A DNA stretch of 64,000 nt from Mantis religiosa (GCA_030765055.1 JAUKNK010000152.1:1469501-1533500); one strand, 5' to 3'. Positions 12,601 to 23,597 are shown, numbered from the stretch's first letter. Notes: generated by a model not told the origin, from the letters alone. Made by a program: numbers and translations.

Positions 12601-14552
12601 TTGGTCCTTGTATCGATCTTCTCTTAGGGATTATGTCTTGTCTTGTTCTGACCTCACTTCTGTTCAGCTCGGCGCTTGCTTGGTCCTTGTATCGATCTTC
12701 TCTTAGGGATTATGTCTTGTCCTGTTCTGATCTCACTTCTGTTCAGCTTAGCGCTTGCTTGGTCCTTGTATCGATCTTCTCTTAGGGATTATGTCTTGTC
12801 CTGTTCTGGTCTCACTTCTGTTCAGCTCAGCGCTTGCTTGGTCCTTGTATCGATCTTCTCTTAGGGATTATGTCTTGTCTTGTTCTGATCTCACTTCTGT
12901 TCAGCTTAGCGCTTGCTTGGTCCTTGTATCGATCTTCTCTTAGGGATTATGTCTTGTCCTGTTCTGATCTCACTTCTGTTCAGCTTAGCGCTTGCTTGGT
13001 CCTTGTATGGATCTTCTCTTAGGGATTATGTCTTGTCCTGTTCTGGTCTCACTTCTGTTCAGCTCAGCGCTTGCTTGGTCCTTGTATCGATCTTCTCTTA
13101 GGGATTATGTCTTGTCTTGTTCTGGTCTCGCTTCTGTTCAGCTCAGCGCTTGCTTGGTCCTTGTATCGATCTTCTCTTAGGGATTATGTCTTGTCTTGTT
13201 CTGATCTCACTTCTGTTCAGCTCGGCGCTTGCTTGGTCCTTGTATCGATCTTGTCTTAGGGATTATGTCTTGTCTTGTTCTGATCTCACTTCTGTTCAGC
13301 TTAGCGCTTGCTTGGTCCTTGTATCGATCTTGTCTTAGGGATTATGTCTTGTCTTGTTCTGGTCTCACTTCTGTTCAGCTCAGCACTTTCTTGGTCCTTG
13401 TATCGATCTTCTCTTAGGGATTATGTCTTGTCGTGTTCTGGTCTCACTTCTGTTCAGCTCAGCACTTTCTTGGTCCTTGTATCGATCTTCTCTTAGGGAT
13501 TATGTCTTGTCTTGTTCTGATCTCACTTCTGTTCAGCTCAGCACTTTCTTGGTCCTTGTATCGATCTTCTCTTAGGGATTATGTCTTGTCTTGTTCTGGT
13601 CTCACTTCTGTTCAGCTTAGCGCTTTCTTGGTCCTTGTATCGATCTTCTCTTAGGGATTATGTCTTGTCTTGTTCTGATCTCCCTTCTGTTCAGCTCAGC
13701 GCTTGCTTGGTCCTTGTATTGATCTTCTCTTAGGGATTATGTCTTGTCTTGTTCTGGTCTCACTTCTGTTCAGCTTAGCGCTTGCTTGGTCCTTGTATCG
13801 ATCTTCTCTTAGGGATTATGTCTTGTCTTGTTCTGATCTCACTTCTGTTCAGCTCGGCGCTTGCTTGGTCCTTGTATCGATCTTCTCTTAGGGATTATGT
13901 CTTGTCTTGTTCTGGTCTCACTTCTGTTCAGCTTAGCGCTTGCTTGGTCCTTGTATCGATCTTGTCTTAGGGATTATGTCTTGTCTTGTTCTGGTCTCAC
14001 TTCTGTTCAGCTCAGCACTTTCTTGGTCCTTGTATCGATCTTCTCTTAGGGATTATGTCTTGTCTTGTTCTGGTCTGACTTCTGTTCAGCTTAGTTCTTT
14101 CTTGGTCCTTGTATCGATCTTCTCTTAGGGATTATGTCTTGTCCTTTCAGGTCTCACTTCTGTTCAGCTTAGCGCTTTCTTGGTTCTATCGATCTTCTCT
14201 TAGCGATTATGTCTTGTCAGTTAAATCTCGATATGTCTTATCTTGTTCTGGTCTCACTTCTGTTCAGCTTTGCGCTTTCTTGGTTCTATCGATCATCTCT
14301 TAGGGATTATGTTTTGTCTTGTTCTGATCTCATTTCTGTTCAGCTTAGTGCTTTCTTGGTCCTTCTATCGATCTTCTCTTAGGGATTATGTCTTGTCTTG
14401 TTCTGGTTTTACTTCCGTTCAGCTTAGCACTTTCTTGGTCCTTGTATTGATCTACTCTTAGAGATTTTGTCTTTTCCTGTTCTGATCTCACTTCTGTTCA
14501 GCCCTGCGCGCGTTTATTGCTCCTACCAATCTTCCCCTAGGTTTGTGCTTCA
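6642..14552. repeat. 79-bp tandem satellite array, about 100 units
   Basis: The unit is 79 bp and contains the landmarks TCCTTGTATCGATCTTCTCT, TAGGGATTATGTCTTGTC and CTCACTTCTGTTCAGC in constant spacing. The span divided by 79 gives about 100 copies. Units differ mainly at a few diagnostic positions: CTGATCTC/CTGGTCTC/CCGATCTC; CAGCTCAGC/CAGCTTAGC/CAGCTCGGC; GCGCTTGC/GCACTTTC; GATCTTCTCT/GATCTTGTCT; TAGGGATT/TAGAGATT. The first units and those after about 14050 are more diverged, and some are shortened, as expected at array edges. The plus strand is very T-rich and A-poor (roughly 35 T to 9 A per unit). Because 79 is not a multiple of three, many overlapping 60-75 codon open frames appear on the plus strand. 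They are repeat artefacts and not genes. Confidence 0.98.
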
Positions 14553-14971
14553 GGGCCATATTTGGTATTCTCTCCTGGGGCATTGTTTGTTGTTCTGTTA
14601 GTTGAAGTGGTGGTTGTAGTTTTAGTTGCTCTGTAATATTCTCCTTTTTAATGTGTTGTTGTTATATACATCCTTTCAGAGACTGTAGGAAGTAGAGTTC
14701 TGCTGCTTGAAGTTTGCAATTTTCTTTTAGGACCTAGGCCTGATTTGCATGTATTACTACTGGTGGTGGCATTGTTAAATAAAATGATGGTGAATTTGTT
14801 GTGGGTCTTCTTATAATTGTTCCACAAATACGTTGTAATTTGTGCATTTTCTAACGGATATGTTGTTGTTCCCATGTTATATCAGGGCCGAAGTACTGGA
14901 AGTGTTCTATCACTATTTTTGTTGTTACAAGGTATGTTCCTTTGAACGTCATAGTTCGGTTTTTGATTGTG

Positions 14972-15024
<53 letters not shown>

Positions 15025-15700
15025 GATTGATAAATTGCTTTGTGTAGCCTGTCCTCTGTGTCAGTACATAACATAATACATTCAGTGTTTTATTTCATCC
15101 AATTTCTAATCCTTTATGAACTACTTGTTTCCATTCATCTAAATTGTTGTCTAAATTTGTTAAAATTTGTTAAAATTTGTTAAAAGGGAAAGGTAAACTG
15201 TTTTAAACCACAATTGTGTATAATAGCTTTTGTTAATCTTCCATTTATTTGTGTTATTTTTGTTACGGTATATAAACTTTGAGTAGTTTTATTAAGCGTA
15301 TAAGGTATCCCCTTTTCTGCATTATCTGTCACAATAAAGGTACATACACTTTGTCAAACACTTTTTGTTGGTCTATAAAAGCCACGTGGGTTTTTCTGTT
15401 ATCTTTTTACATACGTATTGTAATTTGCTAACTTTAAATTTGATTCAAATTACACTGATTGAAATACCATAAAACAGTGAAAGTACTCGTATTCTAAATA
15501 TTAAAAGCAGAAGCATTATTATCAGTGAAGTATTCTTCGGTTTTGAGTTTAATGAGTCAATATATTTACACTCAACTTACTTATAGTAAGTCATATCTTA
15601 AAATATAGATTCTTGGATTCAGATGAATTGAACATTTGTGTATAAGGTAAACATATTTAACATAACTTTAATGGGTCTCTCTGAGTCTGTTCATGCACTG
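14553..15700. other. AT-rich spacer, no gene recognised
   Basis: Unique-looking sequence to the right of the satellite. It contains a (TA)n run at 14973-15021 and three copies of an 11-bp AAATTTGTTAA-type unit near 15155-15185. No conserved frame on either strand. Confidence 0.5.
14973..15021. repeat. (TA)n microsatellite
   Basis: About 24 uninterrupted TA units. Confidence 0.97.
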
Positions 15701-15759
15701 ACTGGTTATTTGGCGAAATGCAGGAAGCATTGGCTCTGACTACTACCATGTTGCAACAA

Positions 15760-16420
15760 ATAACATGTATCGCACTAAGGCAACTTTGCATTCAGAAAAA
15801 TTGTTTCACTTTCCTTGGAAATTTCTTTGAATAATCTGGACTTGCAATGGGCAACCCATAAGTGTACTTTACAGATTCCTCTTCCTGTTAATGTTCAAAA
15901 CTGCACAGACATGCAAGCTAATAGATGATATCTTGAAGACCCAGTCAACTAGTTTACAGTACCTCCCACTAGAGAAGGAGAAAGTTGATGTGCTACATTT
16001 TTAATAACTTCCAACTACGGTATAAACCTAACACCACACAACTACACCAGTTCACTGACAGACAAAATGTGGTCATTCAAAAAACTCAGGGATCTATAAA
16101 ATAGATTGTGTTGATTGCCACCAATATTACTTAGGAAAAACAATGAAATCTAGGAACATTTCACAAATATAACATTCAAACAGATAAATTAGGAGCTGCA
16201 CATTTTTGTTCTCTTAACATTGAAATCAACCTAAACCCAAAACTGGTAATTTCTGCAGGTATCCCATTCAAACTGACAGAAAAAATAGGTGTTTTGGAGA
16301 ACAGGTTATGTAATGAATTTGTAGGTATTACTGCAGGACCAACTAGGCATAGTCCATCCATGGGATTTACATCAATCAGATGTTAGCTGAGGATGGAACC
16401 AAGTGCTGCAGATACATATT
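15760..16420 (+). pseudogene. Penelope-like element fragment (RT motif and GIY-YIG endonuclease)
   Basis: At about 15835-15858 the translation reads SGLAMGNP, the PLE reverse transcriptase block written GLAMGSPLSP in the family. At 16090-16142 it reads GSIK-IDCVDCHQYYLGKT, the GIY-YIG nuclease core. Downstream the frame at about 16176-16360 gives HFCSLNIEINLNPKLV, the ..H....H.IN....L segment after the nuclease core. Frames shift several times, so it is inactive. Near 16387 an intact CUGAGGA heptamer followed by a degraded hairpin could be the remains of the hammerhead usual at PLE 3' ends. Confidence 0.7.
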
Positions 16421-16645
16421 CTAATAAATTGAAAGTGAAGAGTAGTATTACAACCATGACCAGAATGTTTCGTATCATGTATTCTCTTCAGTCTATTGTA
16501 TTTATAATGTGTTTCTACAAAATATTTGTGGATTGGATATCTGTAGGTTCAAATTTATCATGAACAGATTATTAGTACTACTGTGTAGCAGTAATACTAT
16601 TGTGTAATTTTTTCTGTTAAATTTACAATCGAATTGAAAGTGATA

Positions 16646-16771
16646 AAAAGAATAGGTGTTCAATTTTCTCGAACATGTCAAACCGAGTATTAAGTTCATT
16701 CAGAAGCTAAAAGAATAGGTGTTCAATTTTCTCGAACATGTCAAACCCAGTATTAAGTTCATTCAGAAGCT
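16646..16771. repeat. 63-bp direct tandem duplication
   Basis: Two head-to-tail copies of a 63-bp unit beginning AAAGAATAGGTGTTC, differing at about one base (CCGAG versus CCCAG). The second copy ends where the first gypsy element is inserted. Confidence 0.93.
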
Positions 16772-16773
16772 AT

Positions 16774-17006
16774 TGTGACTGTGGGTTCGTGAAAGAAGAC
16801 GAGGTTACAAAACACAAAAACTACACTTTATTTTCGTAGCAAATACATTCTTCACCTTACAATTTGCTAGCAACCTCAAAAACTGTTTATTTTCTAACAA
16901 TTACGCTCAACTGTCTCGCTTCCGGTAACGATCGGCCCCGAAGTTTCCCGAATCTCCACCGGCCATCATTTTTCATCGGCTTCGCGAGTCTACCGCCAGG
17001 GTGACA
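16774..17006 (-). repeat. LTR of gypsy copy 1 (3' LTR in element sense)
   Basis: 233 bp, TGTGAC...GTGACA on the plus strand. It pairs with 19266-19504. Confidence 0.92.
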
Positions 17007-17017
17007 CTGCTCCCTCC

Positions 17018-19243
17018 TCAAGACTGGTTGTCCCGAACAGCGCCGTCGTAGCGGGCCAGGTGATCCAGGTGTACCACCATCTTTCCTCGGGGCATCTTCT
17101 GGATGCGGTAGACCACGTCGTTAATCCTCTTCACCACATCGTACAGTCCTTGCCATGGCTGCTGAAACTTCGGGCAACGTCCCTTGGTCTCTGTCGGGCG
17201 GTACAACCAGACCAGGTCACCTTGCTGGAACCCTTGGCTGTTGGCTTGCCTGTCGTATCGGATTTTCATGCGGTCGCTCGCCTTCTGGATGTTCTGGCGA
17301 GCCATCTCGTGCATGTCGTGGAGGTGGTCCACCAGGTTCTCCACATCCCTCAAGAGTGGCCCCAAGTCTGCGTCCGCCAGCCGCTCCCTCCTCAGGCCTG
17401 CGCTATCCCAGCCATCCGCAGGCACTGCCGTGACTACTTGGACTGCTGCGGCACGCTCCTTCCCCTCCACTCTTGTGCATTGGCCGCACTCTTCTGGACA
17501 GGGTCTTCGGGACATAGCGTCCGCGTTACCGTGACTCTTCCCTCTGCGATGTTTCGAGGTGACGTCGTACTCCTGCTGCCTCTGGACCCAACGTGCTGTC
17601 TGGCCTTCCGGTCGCGCCGTCACCATCACCTCACTCCTCGCGGGGACAACCACGTCTTCGTTCAAGATGACCCTGCAAATTCCAAGGCGCTCTTCTGGTT
17701 GACGGAGTATAACCTCTTCTCCGTTGAGCCTCAGGACCTTCCTGCCGACGTCGACCGTCGCCTCGTGGCTTCTGAGGGCATCCAGTCCCAGAATCACCTC
17801 AGCCACCTTCGCGACGAACACCCACAGACGCACGGCACTCCGTCCCAAGGTCAGCTCCAGCAGAGCCTCCTCCTCCACAGGCAAGGTGTCGCCCGATGCC
17901 AACACAAGCTGGTATGGTCGGCTCGGCTTCCTCGTCGGCAAACCATTCGCCACGTCAGGTCTGATGATGGTCACGGCTGCCCCAGTGTCCACTAGCACGC
18001 GGCACGGCTTTCCTCCTACCCAGCCGTCCGCGATGAGGCTGTCATCCATACGCCGGCTGACGGCGCGCAGCGTCACTCGAGGGGATGGTGGTGATGGCGC
18101 CGACGTGTCCCTCTCCACGCCGGGCCTTACTCGTTCTTCCCACTGCCCTTCCTGGTGTGGGCAGTCTCTCTGCAGGTGCCCGGGCTGTCCACACGCCCAA
18201 CACAGGCCACTAGGTGTTCGCCGGCGTCCCTCAGCTGGTCTTCTGTCTCCGACGTAGCGGACACTCCTCGTTCTCGACGTCGGGATAGATGCTACCTTGG
18301 CCGCCTCCATCCTTAATGCCGCTGTCAGCGCCTCGTGGATGGTTTTATAATCGCCGAGCATTAGGCGCTGACGAATCTCCGTGTCCCGTACCCCGTCGAC
18401 AAAGTTGTAGGAGGCTTCCCGGGATACGAACTCCAGTGGCAGGTCAACCAAGGCCTTGCTAGCTAGCTGCTCAATCGCTATGGCTAACTCCTGCAGCGTC
18501 TCCCCCGGCTGCTGTGACCTTGCCTTTAGTTGGCTGCGGTACGCTGCGGCTAAGCGGTGGTTCCGGAAACGATTCTCCAGGGCCTCCCAGATGTCCTTGG
18601 GCGCCGCCGTTGTCTGCACCGCGTTTAGGACTTCCGCGGCCCGTCCCTGGAGGCTGGCTATTAGCTGTGTGGCCTCCTCCTCCGGTGACCATCTGTTGTG
18701 CTTGGCCACTGTGTCGAACTGGCGACGGAAGACCTCAAATGTTGACGCGCCGTCATTTTTCGGCGGTTTGACGCGCGCAGATGTTGTGTCGCGTCCCGGC
18801 GCGTCGGCCTTCAAATCCTTCAGTTTCCAGCCGACGACGTCCTCTACTATGGCGTTCAGGGACTTGACGCTGTTGTCGGCCTTTCCCTTCAGGTCGTCAA
18901 CGCGGCTCGCCAGGTCCTCGACGCGCTCGTCCACTTGGCCCATCCGCTTGCCCAGCTCCGTCACGTTATCCCTCACGCCGGCCAACTGTTCTTCAAACTT
19001 CACGGCAAGGGCCTCATTTGCCGCTTTCATCTCCGTGGCCAGGCTGTCGTTCGCTGCCCTCATTTCTGTGGTCAATTCGGTCTTTATTTGTTTCAACTCC
19101 GCAGTCAGGTTGTCATTTGTAGTCTCCCGCTTCGCGGCCAGGCTGTTATTTGCCGCTTCTGTTTTTGCAGCGAGGTTTTCATTTACCGTCTTCATTTCTT
19201 CCATTTCCTCTAAAATCTTTGCCAATGCAGCTTCCATTGTCAT
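17018..19243 (-). CDS. Fused Gag-protease-integrase tail polyprotein of gypsy copy 1
   Basis: One uninterrupted frame of 741 codons. I chose the ATG at 19243 because upstream codons lie in the LTR and primer site. Residues about 3-130 are a repetitive coiled coil (AANDSLATEM-type heptads). Residues 160-317 are a retrotransposon Gag domain (RQFD..A..N.W, then L.G.A). A CCHC knuckle, CWACGQPGHLQRDC, is at 348-361. The aspartic protease motif VDTGAAVTII has its DTGA at 419-422, with ILGLDALR downstream. At about residue 546 the frame jumps into the end of RNase H (ARWVQRQQEYDVTSKHRRGK, then NADAMSRRP). At about 636 it jumps again into the integrase C-terminus (YDRQ, then DLVWLYRPTETK, WQGLYDVVKRINDVVYRIQ, VVHLDHLARY). 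RT, most of RNase H and the catalytic integrase core are absent, yet no stop or frameshift is present. The product could assemble particles and cut itself, but could not copy or integrate DNA. Confidence 0.88.
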   Translation of the reverse strand: MTMEAALAKILEEMEEMKTVNENLAAKTEAANNSLAAKRETTNDNLTAELKQIKTELTTEMRAANDSLATEMKAANEALAVKFEEQLAGVRDNVTELGKRMGQVDERVEDLASRVDDLKGKADNSVKSLNAIVEDVVGWKLKDLKADAPGRDTTSARVKPPKNDGASTFEVFRRQFDTVAKHNRWSPEEEATQLIASLQGRAAEVLNAVQTTAAPKDIWEALENRFRNHRLAAAYRSQLKARSQQPGETLQELAIAIEQLASKALVDLPLEFVSREASYNFVDGVRDTEIRQRLMLGDYKTIHEALTAALRMEAAKVASIPTSRTRSVRYVGDRRPAEGRRRTPSGLCWACGQPGHLQRDCPHQEGQWEERVRPGVERDTSAPSPPSPRVTLRAVSRRMDDSLIADGWVGGKPCRVLVDTGAAVTIIRPDVANGLPTRKPSRPYQLVLASGDTLPVEEEALLELTLGRSAVRLWVFVAKVAEVILGLDALRSHEATVDVGRKVLRLNGEEVILRQPEERLGICRVILNEDVVVPARSEVMVTARPEGQTARWVQRQQEYDVTSKHRRGKSHGNADAMSRRPCPEECGQCTRVEGKERAAAVQVVTAVPADGWDSAGLRRERLADADLGPLLRDVENLVDHLHDMHEMARQNIQKASDRMKIRYDRQANSQGFQQGDLVWLYRPTETKGRCPKFQQPWQGLYDVVKRINDVVYRIQKMPRGKMVVHLDHLARYDGAVRDNQS

Positions 19244-19265
19244 ATGTTCCACTTCTGACACCAGT

Positions 19266-19504
19266 TGTGACTTTGTGGGTTCGTGAAATAACAAGACGAG
19301 GTTACAAAACACAAAAACTACACTTTATTTTCGTAGCAAATACATTCTTCACCTTACAATTTGCTAGCAACCTCAAAAACTGTTTATTTTCTCAAAACAC
19401 CACTCTCAACTGTCTCTTCCGGTAACGATCGGCCCTGAAGTTTCCCGAATCTGCACCGGCCATCATTTGTTCATCGGCTTCGCGAGTCTACCGCCAGGGT
19501 GACA
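19266..19504 (-). repeat. LTR of gypsy copy 1 (5' LTR in element sense)
   Basis: 239 bp. It has the same terminal bases as its partner and is followed by the CTAT target duplication. Confidence 0.92.
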
Positions 19505-19508
19505 CTAT

Positions 19509-20850
19509 TAATATTTTTAGCAGGACAAGGGTGCCATACTAAAGGGTAGATTTCAGATCGTGTATGCAAATTCATTGCTAATTGTGGCAGAAAGGAATCG
19601 TTTGTAAGTTTTACAAAAATGGAAACATAAATTGTTTCATTTCAAATAAAGTTGTTTAAGCTAAGATAGTGTCACAAATTAATACCAGTTTTGTCAACTC
19701 ATGGTAGGGATTGTTGCCACATAGTCAACTTGGCAACTACTAATAGATACTCGGTTTTAAAATTGCTAAATTCCAAAAGAAAAGTTGAAATCTGTAACTG
19801 TTCCCCTTGGTCACGAATATAAAATAGCTTAATATGTTCTATATCAAAAGTATATTAGGTTAGCGTAGATACTTTCTACTGAATATTTTGCATTGGAAGA
19901 AAATACACAGCTATTATAGAAAAACACATTAAAGCAGATAGGGCATATATATATAAATAATAAAATAAGAAGTGTTTGACTCACTAGAAATGTAGATGAA
20001 TGGAGAAACAGAAATATGAGGTCCTTCAGCAAAGGAAAGTGTGGGAACATGTCAGTTGGCTTTCTTCATTAACAAAGCTCACACCAGGAACATATGCCTG
20101 CGAGCGATTTGGAGCACAAGTCTGTCGCTCTGGACTCTCTTTCATGCCAACCGTGTACATGCTAAATACAGTTGCATTGCAGCTTAGATGCATTCCTAAA
20201 ACTTTCACACTGTGCGTGATTCAAAATTAAGTGGACGCTGTGAGAATGTTTCTACCAACGTTCGGACATGCAGACATACAAAATTTGTATGATAGTTCAA
20301 ACCAGAAATTGAAACCAACCAATTATAGTTTCGAACGTACACACGTGATTCCCACGAAATTTAAAATGTAACGATAGCGGGGGAAATCCGGGGGATAGCA
20401 GATACGTGATTTTGATAACATACTCACTCTCGACAGGGCGTAGTGAAGTCACGTTATATATATATATATATATATAAGTGCGGTAAGAACACACAGAATA
20501 CACAACACATGTAAAGAACTCTGTCGTTACTGCCAAACACATCACACGAGGCTGCAAGCACTGACTTTCCAGGTGGCGAGTGAAGTACCTGATTACAATC
20601 GAGAATAAATCAATCATGGAACAGTTGAGGTGTTTTCTTCGCTAAACACACCACATCCAGTTAGGACAGAGAAGTGAGTCCATGCAGAGCGAACCCGAGG
20701 AAAACCCTGACCTGTTCAGTAAACCTCCCCCATCTGTAACCCTCACTTGTCACCTTCCCTACAGTATGAGGTGTTGAGTACCGGGAGAACTCAACCAGGT
20801 TCCTAACGTGCAAGGACCGCCTTAAATTCCACCACTTAACAGATCTAGAA
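19509..20850. other. Spacer without recognised genes
   Basis: AT-rich sequence with a short (TA)n run at 20455-20476. Small open frames on both strands near 20000-20600 show no motif I know. Confidence 0.5.
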
Positions 20851-20965
20851 TATACCAAATAAGTTGTAAGAATTGTGAAAAATGCTACATAGGTCAGACT
20901 AAAAGAAACTTAAAAACCAGGGTCAAAGAGCACTTTAGAATCATCAAAACATGTATTTGATACAT
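20851..20965 (+). pseudogene. PLE GIY-YIG endonuclease fragment
   Basis: The translation reads YQISCKNCEKCYIGQTKRNL followed by KTRVKEHFRIIK. This is the GIY-YIG core of Penelope-like elements with the zinc-binding CxxC, YIG and the R..EH segment. Only about 38 codons remain and no RT is next to it. Confidence 0.75.
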
Positions 20966-21109
20966 TCAAGTAATGAACAAGGTGAAGAAATACTGTAACA
21001 TTTAAACATGAGCTTAAATAGTTTATTTCTATTTATTGTCGTACTGTTGTCGTACTTTATTGTATTGTGGTACTTGGTATTCCCTGATTGGGTGTGACTC
21101 ACACCTTGA

Positions 21110-21840
21110 GTTACCATGGCGGAGTGCTCAGTTCCTCAGAGTAGTGTACAGAAGCATAAAAATGGAAAGCCTCTAAAAAGTGGTGAAAAAACTATTGTAT
21201 TAAATCTGTTAAACTTTTTCTTTCAACGTTATGCACCCTGGCTGTAAAGATGTAACTAAACTTGACATCTGAAGCCACTGATTTATCTGTGAATACAGTT
21301 TCAAATGTGAGAACCAAAATTAATCAAAGAGGAGCTGGGAAAGCTGTGTAGTGTTTTAGGGCAAATGGATGATTTTGTTAAGAGTGCTATTTGCTTTAAA
21401 GTGCATAGTTTTTTTTTTTATTTTTTATTATTTTTTATTATTTTTTATTAGTTTTTTTTTTTTTTTTTTTTAAAGGAGTTCCCTACTATAGATAAGGTAC
21501 TTGCTTTAGTGAACATATCTTCCAGATTTTAAGAAAACCACATTCCACGTTTTGGTGACAGACATTGGGTTTTAGTTTTCAAAAAGAAACGAAATTAACG
21601 GGATAATTGACTGGGAAGACATTGTAGATTAGAGAAGATGTTACCTGAGATCAGTGAGACAATGTCATATAGAAAGCTGCACAATTTGAGACAAAACCTG
21701 GGTAAATGAGGGACACAGACACAACTATAGAATCAAGAATGGGCTTTACAAAGGTTTAGAAAGTTAAGTGCCGCATCATTTTGCATATTGGCAGTGATAA
21801 TGGGTTTCTAATGGGGGATTATTAATTCAGTTTAACATAA
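21110..21840 (+). pseudogene. Decayed IS630/Tc1-like DDE transposase
   Basis: From an ATG at 21117 the translation begins MAECSVPQSSVQKHK and continues with a helix-turn-helix-like part (LNLLNFFFQRYAP, VNTVSNVRTKINQRGAG). Further on come HVLVTDIGF-FSKR, the D.DDIV-WRR.YL block and DKTWVNEGH at about 21688-21715. The last is the first catalytic Asp region (family form D-E-T-W-V-N-A-G-H; Glu is Lys here). FCILAVIMGF at about 21770-21800 is the next strand. A poly-T/TTATTA low-complexity insertion at 21409-21471 and many stops break it. I recognise it as a widespread arthropod DDE element but cannot name the exact family. Confidence 0.6.
21409..21471. repeat. T-rich/TTATTA low-complexity tract
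   Basis: Four TTATTATTTTT-type units between poly-T runs, lying inside the DDE transposase remnant. Confidence 0.9.
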
Positions 21841-21849
21841 TTTTTTACT

Positions 21850-23200
21850 TACAAAATATTTCATAACTTTTCTTTAGAAGTTTCCTTAATTGATTTAGTT
21901 GACTTAGTGAATGTGAGCTGTGTGCTTTCTGGAAACTATGACAATTGCGATAAGAGTGAGAGGTTTTGTTGGGGAGTGATACAATCCACTTAAACCCTGG
22001 AGAGAGACTAGAAAACAAGCTAAGCATGTGCCGACAGATGTTTAAACATGAACTGCATACACTTGAATTAGGTGTGGAATAAGAGATGTTTTTAAATAAG
22101 ATATAACATAAAAAAATTTTGGCTAAATAGTTTCATAAGAGCTAATTACATACACTTCTGTGATTTGGAAAGGGGAAAAAAACTAATCTGGGAAATGTTT
22201 GATCTCTTGATAAGTGTAATTGCAGAACAATGTGTTCTGTTTGAAACTTGTATTTAAAGAGCTCTTGTACTCAATTAAAAAACCAGTTGCAAAAATGTTG
22301 AGTACTACAGATTGCAACTTTTATTTTCTCTACCATATATGTTTTAGATAGAGAATGCATTGTACCTAAAAATTTGTCATAGAGATATTGTCAAAAATAT
22401 AAAATTGAAATTATTTTCCAGTTAAGATGTGTTGATCGAATAAAAGCTGTTAACTTATTATTCAAGTGGTTCAACTCCATATACATCTTATAATTAATTT
22501 ATATATTCAGGTGTTTTGGGAAAAGCATAACTGCCTTCCAAAGATTTGAATATGGTTAATGTAAATACTGAATTTTTTGTGAAGTCCTCATTTGGAAGGA
22601 ATTTTATAGAATTTTGCATAACTGGTAACTGTTAAGTGAAAATGAAAACTTTTACACCAAAATATATATATATATATATATATATACTCTTTAAAACACA
22701 CTATTTAAAATAACTTCTTCTTTTGTGACATCAGCTATTTCCAAAGTGTCTGTCATTAACAGTTCTAATTTTTCACTTATTCATTCTTTTAAACTCCTGT
22801 GAGATTGGGTTGTTTCTCATGATTGTATTAGTTTTAAGGTCCATTTACTATTCTTTTCAAATCTGTAATGAAATGTGTAATGCAGCTATTTATGTAATTA
22901 AAAGAAAAAGATAAAATAAACCTTTGTATGAGTAATTGATATACCTATTAATAGGTGATAGTAAAGAAAATGATGTGAATGTAACACATCTCTGTGTCCT
23001 ACTGTGTTGGGATGCAGACGGCTTTAGTTATCAAAAGTTTGGTAAGCCATAATTACCAATGTTTGTAGGTGGAAACCAATACAGTTTGAAGAGGCAGTGC
23101 CCTTCTCCCCAAGATACCTTTTCTCATTCTTTTTCAGCCAAAGTTAAGAAGATATTTCTTAAATCAGGAAAAACATGGAAAACACAGGGTTATCAAAACA
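21850..23200. other. AT-rich spacer, no gene recognised
   Basis: Contains a (TA)n run at 22662-22686. No conserved frame on either strand. A GC-richer patch near 22990-23170 has an open frame without recognisable motifs. Confidence 0.5.
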
Positions 23201-23210
23201 AAGAAAATAC

Positions 23211-23597
23211 TGTGACTTTGTGGGTTCGTGAAATTAAAAGTCCAGTTGCACAAACACAGTTACACAGTTACGTAACACTCGCTGCTAGGCACCTTGCCGA
23301 ACAACTCTCTCTAGAACTGACTAAAAACTCAGAACTGAGAATTGAGGACTGCCTGAGTCGTCTAATGCGTCGCGTATATAGGCAGACCGCTGCATCTCGA
23401 AGCTTCGTGGCTCGGAACAATCATTGTGATTGTTCCAGATGTCAGGGGGAGGGGAAAGAGACGGTACAGTGGCTCGTGATAACTTTCTAACCATCCCCTC
23501 AGTGAGTGCCACAAGATAAATGGGTAGGCGTGGCCTAAATGCCTCCTGTCCCCCACCCAGCTGCCAGTTGGTCGTGCCTGTCGATAATTGGGTGACA
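23211..23597 (-). repeat. Solo LTR of a related gypsy element
   Basis: The 387-bp segment begins TGTGACTTTGTGGGTTCGTG, the same start as the LTRs at 19266 and 36947, and ends GGGTGACA. It is flanked by ATAC on the left (23207-23210) and ATAT on the right, a probable 4-bp duplication with one change. In element sense (minus) a TATATACGCGACGC promoter-like motif lies near 23370-23385. There are no internal coding sequences on either side, so LTR-LTR recombination is the simplest origin. Confidence 0.85.

Larger units (their letters stand above)
16774..19504 (-). mobile_element. Ty3/gypsy retrotransposon, internally deleted copy 1
   Basis: Two LTRs (16774-17006 and 19266-19504) begin TGTGAC and end GTGACA on the plus strand. 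A 4-bp duplication CTAT flanks them (16770-16773 and 19505-19508). The element reads on the minus strand. Inside the downstream LTR lies a purine-rich tract (GAGGAGGGAGCAG in element sense, at about 17007-17020), a good polypurine primer. Just inside the upstream LTR, TGGTGTCAGAAGTGG (about 19250-19264) is the candidate primer-binding site. Each LTR has an AATAAA signal in element sense. Total length of 2.7 kb is about half of a full gypsy element; RT, most of RNase H and the integrase core are missing. The LTRs are similar to each other apart from small indels. Confidence 0.93.

Noticed and set aside
6495..14461. About sixty overlapping plus-strand open frames of 60-120 codons that look like a family of hydrophobic serine/leucine-rich proteins
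   Set aside because: They are the 79-bp satellite translated in rotating frames; each stops at the same TAG in the unit. No start context, no coding bias independent of the repeat.
6642..14552. A CRISPR-like array
   Set aside because: The repeats are contiguous 79-bp units without unique spacers, the genome is eukaryotic, and no cas genes are present.
17060..19425. Plus-strand open frames of up to 311 codons across gypsy copy 1
   Set aside because: They are antisense shadows of the GC-rich 741-codon minus-strand polyprotein and show no known motif.
20026..20230. Open frames of 60-76 codons on both strands
   Set aside because: No motif, no splice context, overlapping on opposite strands; probably chance.
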